Shown one piece after another: positions 7,373 to 16,098 of a stretch of 64,000 nt of DNA. The stretch is taken from the NCBI GenBank assembly GCA_902492275.1, contig CABUKW010000001.1, positions 1 through 64,000 of the forward strand. The letters run 5' to 3'. How positions within the stretch are numbered: position 1 is the stretch's first letter; every line of letters starts with the position of its first letter. The DNA comes from an uncultured Peptococcaceae bacterium (GTDB lineage Bacteria > Bacillota > Peptococcia > Peptococcales > Peptococcaceae). The notes beneath the pieces were generated by a model. The model ran no database searches, was not told where the DNA came from, and saw only the letters and a list, made by a program, of their open reading frames with translations. The translations under genes were made by a program, and so were the position numbers.

Positions 7373-8365
7373 TTAGTTCAGTTCATCGATGGCAGCCTGG
7401 GCGTGTTCTACCAAAAGCTGCTGGATGGCTTCCAATTCACCAAGACCGGACACGATGCATTCTACTTCATAACCGGCGTTTTGGAAAGCTGTTTTCCAGG
7501 AGTCCTCTTCATCGCCTGCCATATCGTTGTTGGCGTGGTCTCCGGCAACAATCATCATGGGCTGTAAAACGACCCGTTCATAGTCGCCGGCCTGCACCAA
7601 GGCCAGTACGTCTTCCAGCGATGGTGTGGCTTCTACAGTGCCAATATAGTAGTTGGCATAGCCGCTGTCGCTGAGTAGCTGCTGCATTTTGGCATAAACG
7701 CCGTTGGAGTCGGCTTCGGTGCCATGGCCCATAAAGCAGATGGCTGTTTTGCCGTCGTCGTAGGGGGCGGTAGCTTCTACCATAGCTTGGGCAACGGTTT
7801 GGAAATCGGCGTCGGAGGTCAGCAGCGGCTGGCCAATGGAGATGGCTTCAAAGGCGTCGGCATACTGGGCCACTTCGTCTACCAAGTCGTTATATTCATA
7901 ACCGTTCATTAAGTGGGTAGGCTGGATGACCAGTGTTTTTACACCGTTGTCTACAGCTCGGTCTAAGGCTTGGCCCACGTTGTCGATGGTTTCCCCGTCA
8001 CGGCTCTGCACATGGTCAATGATAATTTGGCTGGTGAAGCCTCTGCGCACAGAGTAGTCTGGGAAAGCGGCTTCCATGGCGTTTTCAATAGCGCCGATGG
8101 TGAAACGGCGGTTGTCATTGTAGCTGGTGCCGAAGCTGACAACCAGCAGTTCCTGTTCCCCGATTTCATCCTGATTGCGGGGATTGTCCAGCGAAGCGTC
8201 GCCGGTGTCATAATTTTCTTCCTCTTCTCCGTCTACGGTGCTGGACACATTGGTTGCGTCTGTGTCCGGTGTGTCTGTTTTGTTGGATGTACCGGTGCAG
8301 CCGGTGAACAGCATAGCGAACATGGCGCACACCAGCAACAGAGCCAGCAGTTTTTTCATTTTCAT
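7373..8365 (-). CDS. cbiK: CbiK-type sirohydrochlorin cobaltochelatase, exported lipoprotein form
   Basis: 330 residues from ATG 8365, which has AAGGAGGA seven bases upstream; longer frames run back into the riboswitch and are not genuine. A lipobox (LFTGC, cysteine near residue 22) is followed by a Ser/Thr/Asp/Glu-rich linker and then the chelatase: LVVSFGTSYNDNR, the active-site region FMGHGTEAD, and the second histidine in VAGDHANNDMAGD. CbiK inserts cobalt into sirohydrochlorin in the anaerobic cobalamin pathway. The usual enzyme is cytosolic, while an exported haem-binding relative (CbiK-P) is known in Desulfovibrio. Being membrane-anchored outside and co-transcribed with a tetrapyrrole-type importer, it may act as a chelatase or as a tetrapyrrole- or metal-binding protein. 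Confidence 0.88.
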   Translation of the reverse strand: MKMKKLLALLLVCAMFAMLFTGCTGTSNKTDTPDTDATNVSSTVDGEEEENYDTGDASLDNPRNQDEIGEQELLVVSFGTSYNDNRRFTIGAIENAMEAAFPDYSVRRGFTSQIIIDHVQSRDGETIDNVGQALDRAVDNGVKTLVIQPTHLMNGYEYNDLVDEVAQYADAFEAISIGQPLLTSDADFQTVAQAMVEATAPYDDGKTAICFMGHGTEADSNGVYAKMQQLLSDSGYANYYIGTVEATPSLEDVLALVQAGDYERVVLQPMMIVAGDHANNDMAGDEEDSWKTAFQNAGYEVECIVSGLGELEAIQQLLVEHAQAAIDELN

Positions 8366-8453
8366 GGGTAATTCCTCCTTTGTTTTTGTGAAAGCGAAGC
8401 CTATGCTTCGTTTCTCTGATGCTGTATATCTAAAATTTACACCAGCAAACTCA

Positions 8454-8596
8454 GGTACGGGAATTGGCAACACAAAAAAGCGGTTATCCAAGGATAACCA
8501 CGACGGAGAAATGCCGCCGGCAAAGACGAAAACATGCCATTGGCAAAGGGTACAATCAAGTCCTCGTGATTTGGAATAGCTGGCTATTCCCGTACC
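8454..8596 (-). promoter_or_regulatory. Competing pairings in the riboswitch expression platform
   Basis: The RNA segment just after the aptamer (8586-8596) is perfectly complementary over 11 bases to 8454-8464, beyond the terminator. The same segment overlaps one arm of a local 8-bp hairpin (8573-8590, GGAATAGC/GCTATTCC). The two structures cannot form together, which suggests a switch. Confidence 0.5.
8473..8501 (-). terminator. Intrinsic terminator in the riboswitch leader
   Basis: On the minus strand GGTTATCC/GGATAACC form a stem followed directly by GC and six T residues (8474-8479). It lies between the cobalamin aptamer and the cbiK start, so it is the probable expression platform for transcription termination when cobalamin is bound. 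Confidence 0.7.
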
Positions 8597-8800
8597 AGCG
8601 ACCGGCAGGTCTCCTGACTCGTAAGTCATCACGGACTATCGTCTTCCCAATTTGTATCAGTGACTGTCCTTTTGGACATAGATAGCGCGCTCGTTACATA
8701 CAGTGACGAGATCGTACAGGCCTTGCACCTGTTTCCCTATTATCCGTTCCTTTCTTGTGCATATATGCGGAGTATGAAAGAAAGAACGGCACCGGCTCAC
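8597..8800 (-). promoter_or_regulatory. Cobalamin riboswitch
   Basis: The minus strand carries the conserved cobalamin aptamer elements in order: GAGCCGGTGCC at the 5' side, AATAGGGAA, AGGTGCAAGGCCT, CGTCACTGTA, TTGGGAAGACG, and the B12 box GAGTCAGGAGACCTGCCGG at the 3' side, which can pair back to the 5' element. A terminator follows at 8473-8501. It should lower expression of the cbiK/NEAT/ABC operon when cobalamin is abundant. Confidence 0.9.
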
Positions 8801-8824
8801 TTTTTACATTATTTAATTATAGTC

Positions 8825-8853
8825 AGTGTACCATGCGAAAAGCGGCATTGCAA
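8825..8853 (-). promoter_or_regulatory. Promoter of the riboswitch-controlled operon
   Basis: On the minus strand TTGCAA (8848-8853), 17-bp spacer, TACACT (8825-8830). Transcription would begin just before the cobalamin aptamer. Confidence 0.5.
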
Positions 8854-8976
8854 TACTTTTTGCATATCATAAAAGAAGAAAATCATAAGAACAAGACCTA
8901 TTAAGTAGAAAAAGGCTTGTCCATAGAAAAATTTTTGAGAAAAAATGCACTTTTGTAAGAATTACCAGAAAAAATT

Positions 8977-9006
8977 TTTACCATTTTGTAATTTTTATGT
9001 TATAAT
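8977..9006 (+). promoter_or_regulatory. Promoter of the D-Ala-D-Ala carboxypeptidase gene
   Basis: TTTACC (8977-8982), 18-bp spacer, perfect TATAAT (9001-9006), about 95 bp upstream of the start codon. Confidence 0.5.
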
Positions 9007-9101
9007 AAAGTCTGACCTTATATGTATGAAAATAGGATAGCTTTGTGAGACTTATAATGAAAGAAAGTATGCGATAGAAATATTGGTAGAAAAGGTGGAA
9101 T

Positions 9102-10433
9102 ATGATGCGTAAAAGAATAACGGCAATTTTTTTGATGATGACAATGCTATATATGATGCTGCCGCAGGAGGCTATGGCCGATGTGCTTACCACATCGGTG
9201 CCTGATATCAGCGCTACCAGCTATATTGTAGTGGATGGCAGCACAGGGGAAATCTTGTTTGGAAAAAACTATCAGCAGCAGTGTGCGCCAGCCAGCATCA
9301 CCAAAATCATGACGGCCATTCTGGCCATTGAAAGCGGCAAGCTGGACGAAACGGTTACAGTGCCAGAGCTGCCCGATTTTGGTACTACAGGTGCTGTGAC
9401 GGTGCATTTGGTAAAAGGTGAAAAATATACGTTGCGGCAATTGGTAGAAGTGATGATGGTGGCTTCGGCCAACGACGCCGCTTATGCAGTGGCAGACGCA
9501 GTGGGCGGCTCGGCTGAAAAATTTGTCAATCAGATGAATGAAAAAGCCACGACCTTGGGCATGACCAGCACCACCTTCAAAAATCCCCATGGCCTGGATG
9601 AAGACGGCCATCTGGTAACGGCGGAGGATATGGCCAAGCTGGCCTGTTATGCCATGAAAAATGAAACCTTCCGGGAAATTGTGCTTATTCAGCAGGTGGA
9701 TTGGAACGGTGTCAGTTATGTAAAATCGCTGCCTACCACCAACAAGCTGTTTAGTATCATGCCGGAAGCAACGGGCATTAAAACCGGCAACAGCAACGAA
9801 GCCCAGCGCACTTTAGTGGCTTCGGCGCAGAAGGACGGTCGAGAGCTTATCGGCGTTATCTTGGGTGTAGCCGATGAATCTATTTTTCAAAATATGAAGA
9901 CTGTTTTAAATTATGGTTTTGATCATACCAAAATTGTGCCTGTGGTGCAGAAGGATAATCTGGAAACCACGCTGCAGTTTGGCGAAAATAAACAGGTGCG
10001 GGTGGTGGCCGGTGAGGACTACAGCGTCATTCAGTCTACCGACAATGCCTCCATCGTTTCCTATCAGCGCAAATTAACCGATATTGAATTGCCCATCAAA
10101 AAGGACAGCCAGGTGGGCGCTTTAGAAGTGTTGGTGGATGGAGCCGTGATTCATGAGGTTCCGTTGATTGCGTTGGATGATGCGCGCAAGCCTATTAACT
10201 GGGTGTTCTTAGTAGCCATATTGCTTTCGGTGGTTTATATTGCTTCTATTTGCAGCCGCATTGTCAACAATATTCGCCGCGCCCAGCGCAAACGGGCGGC
10301 AGGCCGTGCAGCGGCTCCGGCAGCGCCGGCAAGACGCAATCAGTACGATAATTTGGTAAACTCCGTAGAACATCCCAAACAACCGGCCAAAAAAACCTTA
10401 ACCAGCAGCCGCAATCACAACGGACGCCGTTAA
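9102..10433 (+). CDS. D-alanyl-D-alanine carboxypeptidase (DacF/PBP5-type)
   Basis: 443 residues. A signal peptide ends near AMA at residue 26. The serine-peptidase S11 motifs are all present: SITK (active-site Ser, near residue 66), SAN (near 124) and KTG (near 226, in IKTGNSNEAQ). A beta-rich PBP5 C-terminal domain follows, then one membrane segment (NWVFLVAILLSVVYIASI) and a basic, Ala/Pro-rich cytoplasmic tail. The enzyme trims the terminal D-Ala from peptidoglycan stem peptides outside the membrane. The real transmembrane helix at the C-terminus, instead of the usual amphipathic anchor, is notable. The start is the first of two adjacent ATG codons after AAAAGGTGG. Confidence 0.92.
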   Translation: MMRKRITAIFLMMTMLYMMLPQEAMADVLTTSVPDISATSYIVVDGSTGEILFGKNYQQQCAPASITKIMTAILAIESGKLDETVTVPELPDFGTTGAVTVHLVKGEKYTLRQLVEVMMVASANDAAYAVADAVGGSAEKFVNQMNEKATTLGMTSTTFKNPHGLDEDGHLVTAEDMAKLACYAMKNETFREIVLIQQVDWNGVSYVKSLPTTNKLFSIMPEATGIKTGNSNEAQRTLVASAQKDGRELIGVILGVADESIFQNMKTVLNYGFDHTKIVPVVQKDNLETTLQFGENKQVRVVAGEDYSVIQSTDNASIVSYQRKLTDIELPIKKDSQVGALEVLVDGAVIHEVPLIALDDARKPINWVFLVAILLSVVYIASICSRIVNNIRRAQRKRAAGRAAAPAAPARRNQYDNLVNSVEHPKQPAKKTLTSSRNHNGRR

Positions 10434-10537
10434 GGACAGTGTTTTTCCAGCATCGGATACCTGGATTTCCGCAACGGACAGCCAATACCGCATAGAGACA
10501 GCATCGGTACAGACTAATATAGAAAGGAAACAATCTC

Positions 10538-11560
10538 ATGGACTACCATACTCTTCTTCAACAATTGCATAAAGGAGAGGTCCATGAGGTTTATTTCTTT
10601 TATGGCGAAGAACGATTGCTGCTGCAGCAGGCTTTAAAGGCACTGGAGCAGCAACTATTGCCGAAGGAACTGGCCGATTTCAATAAAGACCTGTTATCGG
10701 GCGCCGAATGTACACCCAAACAGATTGCAGAGCTGGCTATGAATTTGCCCTTTATGGCCCAGCGCCGTTTGCTGATTGTGCAGGGGCCCTTGTCCTTTTT
10801 ATCCATTCCCAAAAACGATAAAAGTGGTCAGAGCAATTTGCAATATTTGTTGGAGTATTTGGAGCAGCCCAATCCGCAATGCTGTTTGGTGTTTTGCAGC
10901 GACAGCCCCTTGGCAAAGACCGGCGCGCTGAACAAGAAGCTGCAAGAGAAGGCTGTGCAGGTAGAATTTGCGCCGCTAAAGGGGAAGGTGCTGGAAAGGT
11001 GGATTGCCGAATATGTGGCAGCCGCAGGTCGCAGCATTGATAAGCAAGCGCTGGAATATCTCAGCGCCATTAACAGCTTTGACTTACAAGTTATGGAGCA
11101 GGAACTGCAGAAGCTGCTTTTGTACCGTTGTGAGGATGGAGTGATTACCTTGCAGCATGTACAGGATATCGTGACCAAAACCGTAGAGGCTAATATTTTT
11201 GCTTTGTCGGATAGCATTGGCAATCAAAAAGGCAGCGAAGCGCTGCAGGTGCTGAAGGATATGCTTTATCTGGGCCAATCGCCCTTTCAATTGTTGGGGT
11301 TTTTGTCCCGCCATTTTCGCAATTTATTGCTGGTGAAGGATTATCGCAGTATGGGTTATAACGAGGGGCAGATAAAAGAAAAAACTAAGCTGCATCCCTT
11401 TGTGATAAAAAAAAGTATCCGGCAAGCGGAGCGTTTCAGTATGCCCCAGTTGGTTATCGCGCTGGAGCGGCTTTTGCAGATAGAGGTAGAGCTGAAATCT
11501 ACCACAAGCAATGGAGAAGAATTGCTGGAACAGTTTATTATAGAATTGTGCTATTTATAA
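10538..11560 (+). CDS. holA: DNA polymerase III delta subunit
   Basis: 340 residues, the normal length for HolA, starting at ATG 10538 after AGAAAGGAAAC. N-terminal region VYFFYGEERLLLQQALKAL matches the usual YlY-G-E beginning of delta subunits. Later come LPFMAQRRLLIVQ, the central KGKVLERWIAEYVAAAGRSI with the following helical region, and the C-terminal collar domain (QSPFQLLGFLSRHFRNLLLVK). HolA opens the sliding clamp as part of the clamp loader in the cytoplasm. The next gene starts 19 bp downstream, suggesting co-transcription. Confidence 0.93.
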   Translation: MDYHTLLQQLHKGEVHEVYFFYGEERLLLQQALKALEQQLLPKELADFNKDLLSGAECTPKQIAELAMNLPFMAQRRLLIVQGPLSFLSIPKNDKSGQSNLQYLLEYLEQPNPQCCLVFCSDSPLAKTGALNKKLQEKAVQVEFAPLKGKVLERWIAEYVAAAGRSIDKQALEYLSAINSFDLQVMEQELQKLLLYRCEDGVITLQHVQDIVTKTVEANIFALSDSIGNQKGSEALQVLKDMLYLGQSPFQLLGFLSRHFRNLLLVKDYRSMGYNEGQIKEKTKLHPFVIKKSIRQAERFSMPQLVIALERLLQIEVELKSTTSNGEELLEQFIIELCYL

Positions 11561-11579
11561 GGCTGTAGGAGGAACAGAA

Positions 11580-12401
11580 ATGGAAGCGGAGTTCAGTAAA
11601 AAAATGTGCCAAAGACTGGCCGATTATGAGGCATATATCAAAAATGAATGCAAATCTCCTTTGCTGCAAAAGGATAAGGTGCAGGTAGACCGGAATGAAT
11701 TGCTGGATTTGCTGGCCGATTTGCTGGCCTTTCACAGCGCCGACTTGCACCTGGATGATCAGGTGGAGCTGGATTTATCAACGGTGCAGATGACCAAAGA
11801 GCAAATTCTGAAAAATGCCGCCTGGCAAGCCCGACAGATGATAGAGGAGGCGGAAGTGGTGCGTACCTCCACTTTAGAGGAAGCGGCGGCAGAGGCAAAA
11901 AAAGAGTCGGAGAAAATTTTAAGTGAAGCCAAAGCCTATGAGGCCAAGGTAAAAGCAGAAGCCGAGGAAATTGTCAGCATGACGCTGAACGAACGGCGGC
12001 AGGAGCTGGAAGCCGCCCGCAAAGAGCTGGAGGACAGCCGGGAAGGCGTTTTAGCTGAAGCCCGGCAGGAAGGGGAAGCCCTTCTGGAAGACGTGCGGCA
12101 GCAGGCGGAAAACCTGCGCAAGGAGCTGGACGGCGAGATTGAGTTATACCGTAAAACCCGTGAAGCGGAGCTGAAGGAATCGTTGAAGGAAGCTCAGCAG
12201 ATTGCCCAAGCTACTTTAGAAGAAAAAACCAGAGACGCCTTGCAGCTTTATGCCGATACTTTGCATAAAACAGAAGAAATGGTCAACCTGATTACAGCTC
12301 TTTACGAGCAGCAGATGGAGGTTATCCAGCAGGACCGCAAGGACATCGGCGCCATTGTGGAAAAACTGGAACGGCAAGGCCTGCATCGCAGTCGCAGATA
12401 A
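11580..12401 (+). CDS. Long coiled-coil protein, function unknown
   Basis: 273 residues, start after TAGGAGGAACAGAA. Residues 1-70 are a mixed helical N-terminus. From about residue 85 to 255 the sequence is almost uninterrupted Glu/Lys/Ala/Arg/Leu heptads (for example RTSTLEEAAAEAKKESEKI), predicting a long coiled coil. There is no signal peptide or membrane segment. The composition resembles DivIVA/FliH-like or stator proteins, but no defining motif is present. It sits directly behind holA and before a terminator. A cytoskeletal or scaffold role is possible but not supported by a specific signature. Confidence 0.75.
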   Translation: MEAEFSKKMCQRLADYEAYIKNECKSPLLQKDKVQVDRNELLDLLADLLAFHSADLHLDDQVELDLSTVQMTKEQILKNAAWQARQMIEEAEVVRTSTLEEAAAEAKKESEKILSEAKAYEAKVKAEAEEIVSMTLNERRQELEAARKELEDSREGVLAEARQEGEALLEDVRQQAENLRKELDGEIELYRKTREAELKESLKEAQQIAQATLEEKTRDALQLYADTLHKTEEMVNLITALYEQQMEVIQQDRKDIGAIVEKLERQGLHRSRR

Positions 12402-12442
12402 AAAAGTTTTTTGACAAAATGCCATTATTTCAGACAAGTTCC

Positions 12443-12471
12443 TTGCTTTTTTGCAAGAAGTTTGTTATAGT
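12443..12471 (+). promoter_or_regulatory. Weak promoter-like sequence facing a terminator
   Basis: TTGCTT (12443-12448), 17-bp spacer, TATAGT (12466-12471), directly upstream of the 12493 terminator. If active it would make a transcript of roughly 70 nt. May be chance. Confidence 0.2.
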
Positions 12472-12492
12472 AACAAAAGAGTCGTCAAGAAG

Positions 12493-12545
12493 AAAAGGAT
12501 ACTGCATTCCGCACATGGCAGAGGTGGAGTGCAGTATCCTTTTTA
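12493..12545. terminator. Bidirectional terminator
   Basis: A 16-bp stem (12495-12510 with 12526-12541, one mismatch) with T-rich flanks on both strands, between the plus-strand unit ending at 12401 and the minus-strand gene ending at 12588. Confidence 0.8.
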
Positions 12546-12587
12546 TACGGAAGCGGTTCTAAGAAATATGGGCCAATCCCGTTAAGA

Positions 12588-13427
12588 TTATTTTCTTGGA
12601 GACTGGAATGGAAATGGCGGCAGAGCGCCCAATTTGAGCCGCGGCGGTGCCGGAAATTCCGGCAAATGAAATGGCCGTTGCTGCAATGCGGAGAAGGATT
12701 GCTTCATTTGCTGCATCAGCTTCCGTTCCGGCGCAAAGGGATGGGCCGGCGGTTGATACATCCAACTGTGCGGCGTTGGTGCAGGCCGTTTTTTTACCGC
12801 TGGCAGTTGCCCCATTTGCTGCCAGCCGCTGGGACGGGGCAAGCCCTTGCTGTAAGCGGTGAACAGATAGGTTTCTTTCACCATAGTAAAAAGGCGGGCC
12901 TGCTGCAGCAAGTCGCACCAGCTCAAGGCTTCGGCTTCCTCCTGGCAGTTGGCGCCGCTATGGGCATACTGTAAAAATTGGCTCATGGAGTCTCTGGCTT
13001 CCCGTAATGTCCAGCGGGAACAGCCGGCGGCGTGCGGTTGATTGCTGAATGGAAGCTGCGGCAGCGGAATGGCCTCTAAGGTTTGGTCGTCCTGCCGCAC
13101 AAGGGCCAACAGCTTTTCACTGCCGGTGGGGTCGGGATTTAGCAGCACGGCCTCTAAGCCGTCCATTTCCTGAAAAATGCTGTGCTCCAGACAGTTGAGC
13201 CAAAGGCCATATTGGCGGGCAAAGCTCTGTTTTCCGCATTGATAATAGAGACAGATGGCTAGGCTTTGAGGTAGAGAAACTAAAAAATCCAGTTCCTGCT
13301 GGTCGTACACTGTGGTGGCATAGCGGCAAATGGCCTGACGGACAATGGGCTGCTGTTCGGCAGTTAATACATATTCATGGCTGAGCAGCTCCAGCAAGTA
13401 TTGCTTCTGACCTGCAGTAAGAGACAT
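12588..13427 (-). CDS. Hypothetical protein, 279 aa, proline-rich C-terminus
   Basis: ATG 13427 is chosen because AAAGAGGT lies seven bases upstream; a GTG at 13436 is too close to that site. Residues 1-130 are compact and helical (QQELDFLVSLPQSLAICLYY). Residues 190-279 are rich in proline, glutamine and aromatics, with repeated PP and PF motifs ending in PPFPFQSPRK. There is no signal peptide and no family recognised. It is transcribed alone between two terminator or promoter regions. Codon use resembles its neighbours, so it is likely a genuine gene. Confidence 0.6.
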   Translation of the reverse strand: MSLTAGQKQYLLELLSHEYVLTAEQQPIVRQAICRYATTVYDQQELDFLVSLPQSLAICLYYQCGKQSFARQYGLWLNCLEHSIFQEMDGLEAVLLNPDPTGSEKLLALVRQDDQTLEAIPLPQLPFSNQPHAAGCSRWTLREARDSMSQFLQYAHSGANCQEEAEALSWCDLLQQARLFTMVKETYLFTAYSKGLPRPSGWQQMGQLPAVKKRPAPTPHSWMYQPPAHPFAPERKLMQQMKQSFSALQQRPFHLPEFPAPPRLKLGALPPFPFQSPRK

Positions 13428-13537
13428 GACAGACACCTCTTTCTGAAATTGAATAGCATTTGGTATATTGATACAGTATGCAGCGGCGGCAGAAAAGGTG
13501 ATATTTTACGAAAAGAAAATTTTCCAATAACTGAGGG

Positions 13538-13566
13538 TTGGTAATTTTCACCGGGCGTGTTATAAT
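13538..13566 (+). promoter_or_regulatory. Promoter of the 13617 surface-protein gene
   Basis: TTGGTA (13538-13543), 17-bp spacer, TATAAT (13561-13566), 50 bp before the start codon. Confidence 0.6.
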
Positions 13567-13616
13567 AGAAAATAGTTTTCAAGATTTCAAATGACAGATG
13601 AGAGGAGCAGAAAAAC

Positions 13617-15686
13617 ATGAAAAAGTTTATCAGTCTGCTGCTGACAGGCGCCATCCTGCTGATGTCCTGTATGCCGGCGGCGGCAGCTACCAATACCTTG
13701 ACGATGACCAGCTCATCGCCAATCACCTCCGGCGCGGTTTTAAAGAATTACACTTGGGATATTGCCGACGGTATGGTTAAAGCGGCAGTCATTGAAGTGG
13801 ATTTGACCGACCCTTATGTGCAGTTGGAGGTGGTGCCGGGCAAGGGGCTGTTTACTCAGCGTTCTACTGTAACAGCCATGGCCAACCGCACCGATGCCAT
13901 TGCCATGGTCAACGGCGATTATTATAACATGAAGGCAGAAGGCGCGCCCATTGGTACCACCGTTATCGATGGAGAACTGGTTTCTTCCCAGTCTTTTCTG
14001 ACAGGGGTGTATTGCCTGGGCATTACGTCAGACCGCACCGCTTATATTGATGAATTTTCCTTCAGCGGCAGCGTCACCGCCGCCAACGGAGAAAAGCGCA
14101 ATTTATCCGGCTTGAATAAAACTTTCTACTGGGAAGAAACCACTGGGCTGCACAGTCATATTGGCCGGCTCCATCTATACAGCGATATTTGGGGCGGCAG
14201 CAAACGGGGCATGGATTCCTACGTGGGCGTTCCCTCTGAAGTGCTGGTAAAGGACAATCAGGTCATTGACGTGGCCTTTGACGGCGGCTTTGACAGCGCA
14301 GTACCAGAAGGCTGTTACATTCTGCACGGCGACGGCGGTGCAGCCGACTATTTAAAAGAAAATATGCACATTGGTGATACCATTCAGATCAATTACAACT
14401 ATAAGCCGGAAAAAGATTGGGATATGGTTATTGGCGGCCATGCGCTGTTAGTGGATAATGGACAGACCGTTGCCTATACCAAAGACTTGTCGGCCTTAGG
14501 CGGCGTACGGGCCAGAACCGCCGCCGGTATTTCCAAAGACGGGAAAACCGTCTATATCGTAGCAGTAGAAGGCCGTACAACAGCCAGCAAAGGCATTACA
14601 CTGGGCAATCTTTCTCTGCTGATGACCAAACTGGGCGTGTGGAAGGCAGTCAACCTGGACGGCGGCGGCTCCACCACCATGGTAAGCCGTCCTTTGGCGG
14701 AAACTGAGCGGGTTCGCGTTATCAATCCAGAAAGCAACGGCGCAGAACGCAGCGTGGTAGAAGGCTTGGGCCTGTTCTCCACCGCGCCGGCCGGATTAAT
14801 CAAAGGTATTTTCATCAATGGCAGTAAAACTCTGTTGATTGGAGAAACCGCCGAATACACCTTCAAAGCCTACGACCAGTATTACAATCCAGTTACCGAT
14901 ACCAGTGTGATTGAATTGTCGGAAGAAACTGGCTTAGGCACCGTGAACGGCAACAAATTCACAGCTACCCAAGCCGGCACCGCCAACTTAATTGCCGTCA
15001 ATGGCAGCAGCAAGGCCACCTTGCCTGTTACCATCATCGGCAAAGATGGATTAAAAGACTTAACCTTGGCGATTGACCAAAAACAATACGCTGATGGCAG
15101 CGTACATCAACTTAGCGCCAAAGTCACGTTGACAGACGGCACCACCAAAGACGTGCATCCAAGCGCATTGCAGTGGAGCACAGAAGGTTTTGACGGCACC
15201 ATCGACGAAAACGGCAAGCTGACCATCGGCACCCTGGGTGAAACCAAAGAAGGATTTGTAAAGGCTTCTTACGATGGTTTTGAAACAACGCTGAAGTTAA
15301 AATTTGTAGAAGATGAAAAAGTACAGCTCACCATTGACAGCAAAACGTTGCTGAAAAACGGAGTTGCTTCTCAAATGGACGTGGCTCCGGTGATTGTGAA
15401 CGACCGTACCATGGTTCCGGTGCGGTTTATTGCCGAAGCCTTGGGCGGCACTGTGGACTGGAACGGCAATACACAGACAGCCTATATTACCTATAACGGT
15501 AGTCTGGTAGAAGTGCCCATTCAGTCTGCCACCATTCAAGTCAATGGAGAAGCCGTCACCATTGATACACCATCCCAAATCATCAACGACCGTACCATGA
15601 TTCCGCTGCGGGCTGTCGCAGAAGGGTTGGGGCTAGACGTCAGCTATGACAACAACGCCCGCACCATTACTTTGACGCAGCCGTAA
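13617..15686 (+). CDS. Secreted phosphodiester glycosidase-family protein with stalk domains
   Basis: 689 residues starting after GAGGAGCAGAAAAAC. A signal peptide covers residues 1 to about 25. Residues 50-390 form the NAGPA/phosphodiester glycosidase (DUF2233-type) domain: MVNGDYYNMKAEGAPIGTT, then GGVRARTAAGIS, then the hallmark AVNLDGGGSTTMV. This domain removes phosphodiester-linked sugars, for example from wall or exopolysaccharide. Residues about 395-570 look like bacterial Ig-like beta domains. Residues about 575-689 are two copper-amine-oxidase N-terminal-like repeats (NDRTMVPVRFIAEALGG and NDRTMIPLRAVAEGLGL), found as surface modules in many Firmicutes. Likely acts at the cell surface; the substrate is unknown. 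Confidence 0.85.
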   Translation: MKKFISLLLTGAILLMSCMPAAAATNTLTMTSSSPITSGAVLKNYTWDIADGMVKAAVIEVDLTDPYVQLEVVPGKGLFTQRSTVTAMANRTDAIAMVNGDYYNMKAEGAPIGTTVIDGELVSSQSFLTGVYCLGITSDRTAYIDEFSFSGSVTAANGEKRNLSGLNKTFYWEETTGLHSHIGRLHLYSDIWGGSKRGMDSYVGVPSEVLVKDNQVIDVAFDGGFDSAVPEGCYILHGDGGAADYLKENMHIGDTIQINYNYKPEKDWDMVIGGHALLVDNGQTVAYTKDLSALGGVRARTAAGISKDGKTVYIVAVEGRTTASKGITLGNLSLLMTKLGVWKAVNLDGGGSTTMVSRPLAETERVRVINPESNGAERSVVEGLGLFSTAPAGLIKGIFINGSKTLLIGETAEYTFKAYDQYYNPVTDTSVIELSEETGLGTVNGNKFTATQAGTANLIAVNGSSKATLPVTIIGKDGLKDLTLAIDQKQYADGSVHQLSAKVTLTDGTTKDVHPSALQWSTEGFDGTIDENGKLTIGTLGETKEGFVKASYDGFETTLKLKFVEDEKVQLTIDSKTLLKNGVASQMDVAPVIVNDRTMVPVRFIAEALGGTVDWNGNTQTAYITYNGSLVEVPIQSATIQVNGEAVTIDTPSQIINDRTMIPLRAVAEGLGLDVSYDNNARTITLTQP

Positions 15687-15729
15687 CAGAGTAGTAGCAA
15701 AGGCAGAAATATAAAATGGAGGATTGCCC

Positions 15730-16095
15730 ATGCTGGATTATTTGCAAACCGCAGTTACCACCGGTTTTGATTATATTTTAGTCGCTTTTTTCGCAGCCTT
15801 TCTCGGTTTAAAATATGTAAAAACAAAAGCAACAGGCCACTTATGGTTTTTACTGCCCCTGGTTCTGGTTGTAGGGCTAAATCAAGGATGGGGCAATCTG
15901 CTAGGCGACGGCGACGCAGGCAAAGTATTCTTTGTCTGCTACCGGCTCCTAACCATCGGCTCTTGCTTTCTGGCTTTTTATATGTACTATCGCGATTATC
16001 ATAAGCGAGAAGCAGAAGCCATTGCCGCCAATGCCGAAAAGCGCAAGCAGCAAAAACAGAACAGCCAACAGCCGGCCAAAAAGAAAAAACGATAA
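15730..16095 (+). CDS. Small membrane protein with three helices, unknown
   Basis: 121 residues from ATG 15730, preceded by GGAGG at seven bases. Three hydrophobic segments are visible (DYILVAFFAAFLGL, LWFLLPLVLVVGL, VFFVCYRLLTIGSCFLAFYM). A charged cytoplasmic tail, rich in Lys and Gln, ends in KKKKR. No family is recognised. It lies 43 bp behind the glycosidase-family gene and ends at a strong terminator, so both are probably one transcript. Confidence 0.7.
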   Translation: MLDYLQTAVTTGFDYILVAFFAAFLGLKYVKTKATGHLWFLLPLVLVVGLNQGWGNLLGDGDAGKVFFVCYRLLTIGSCFLAFYMYYRDYHKREAEAIAANAEKRKQQKQNSQQPAKKKKR

Positions 16096-16098
16096 CCA

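Noticed and set aside
8366..8632. N-terminal extension of the CbiK frame to 8632
   Set aside because: It would run through the cobalamin riboswitch and terminator; ATG 8365 has an ideal ribosome site and gives a proper lipoprotein signal.
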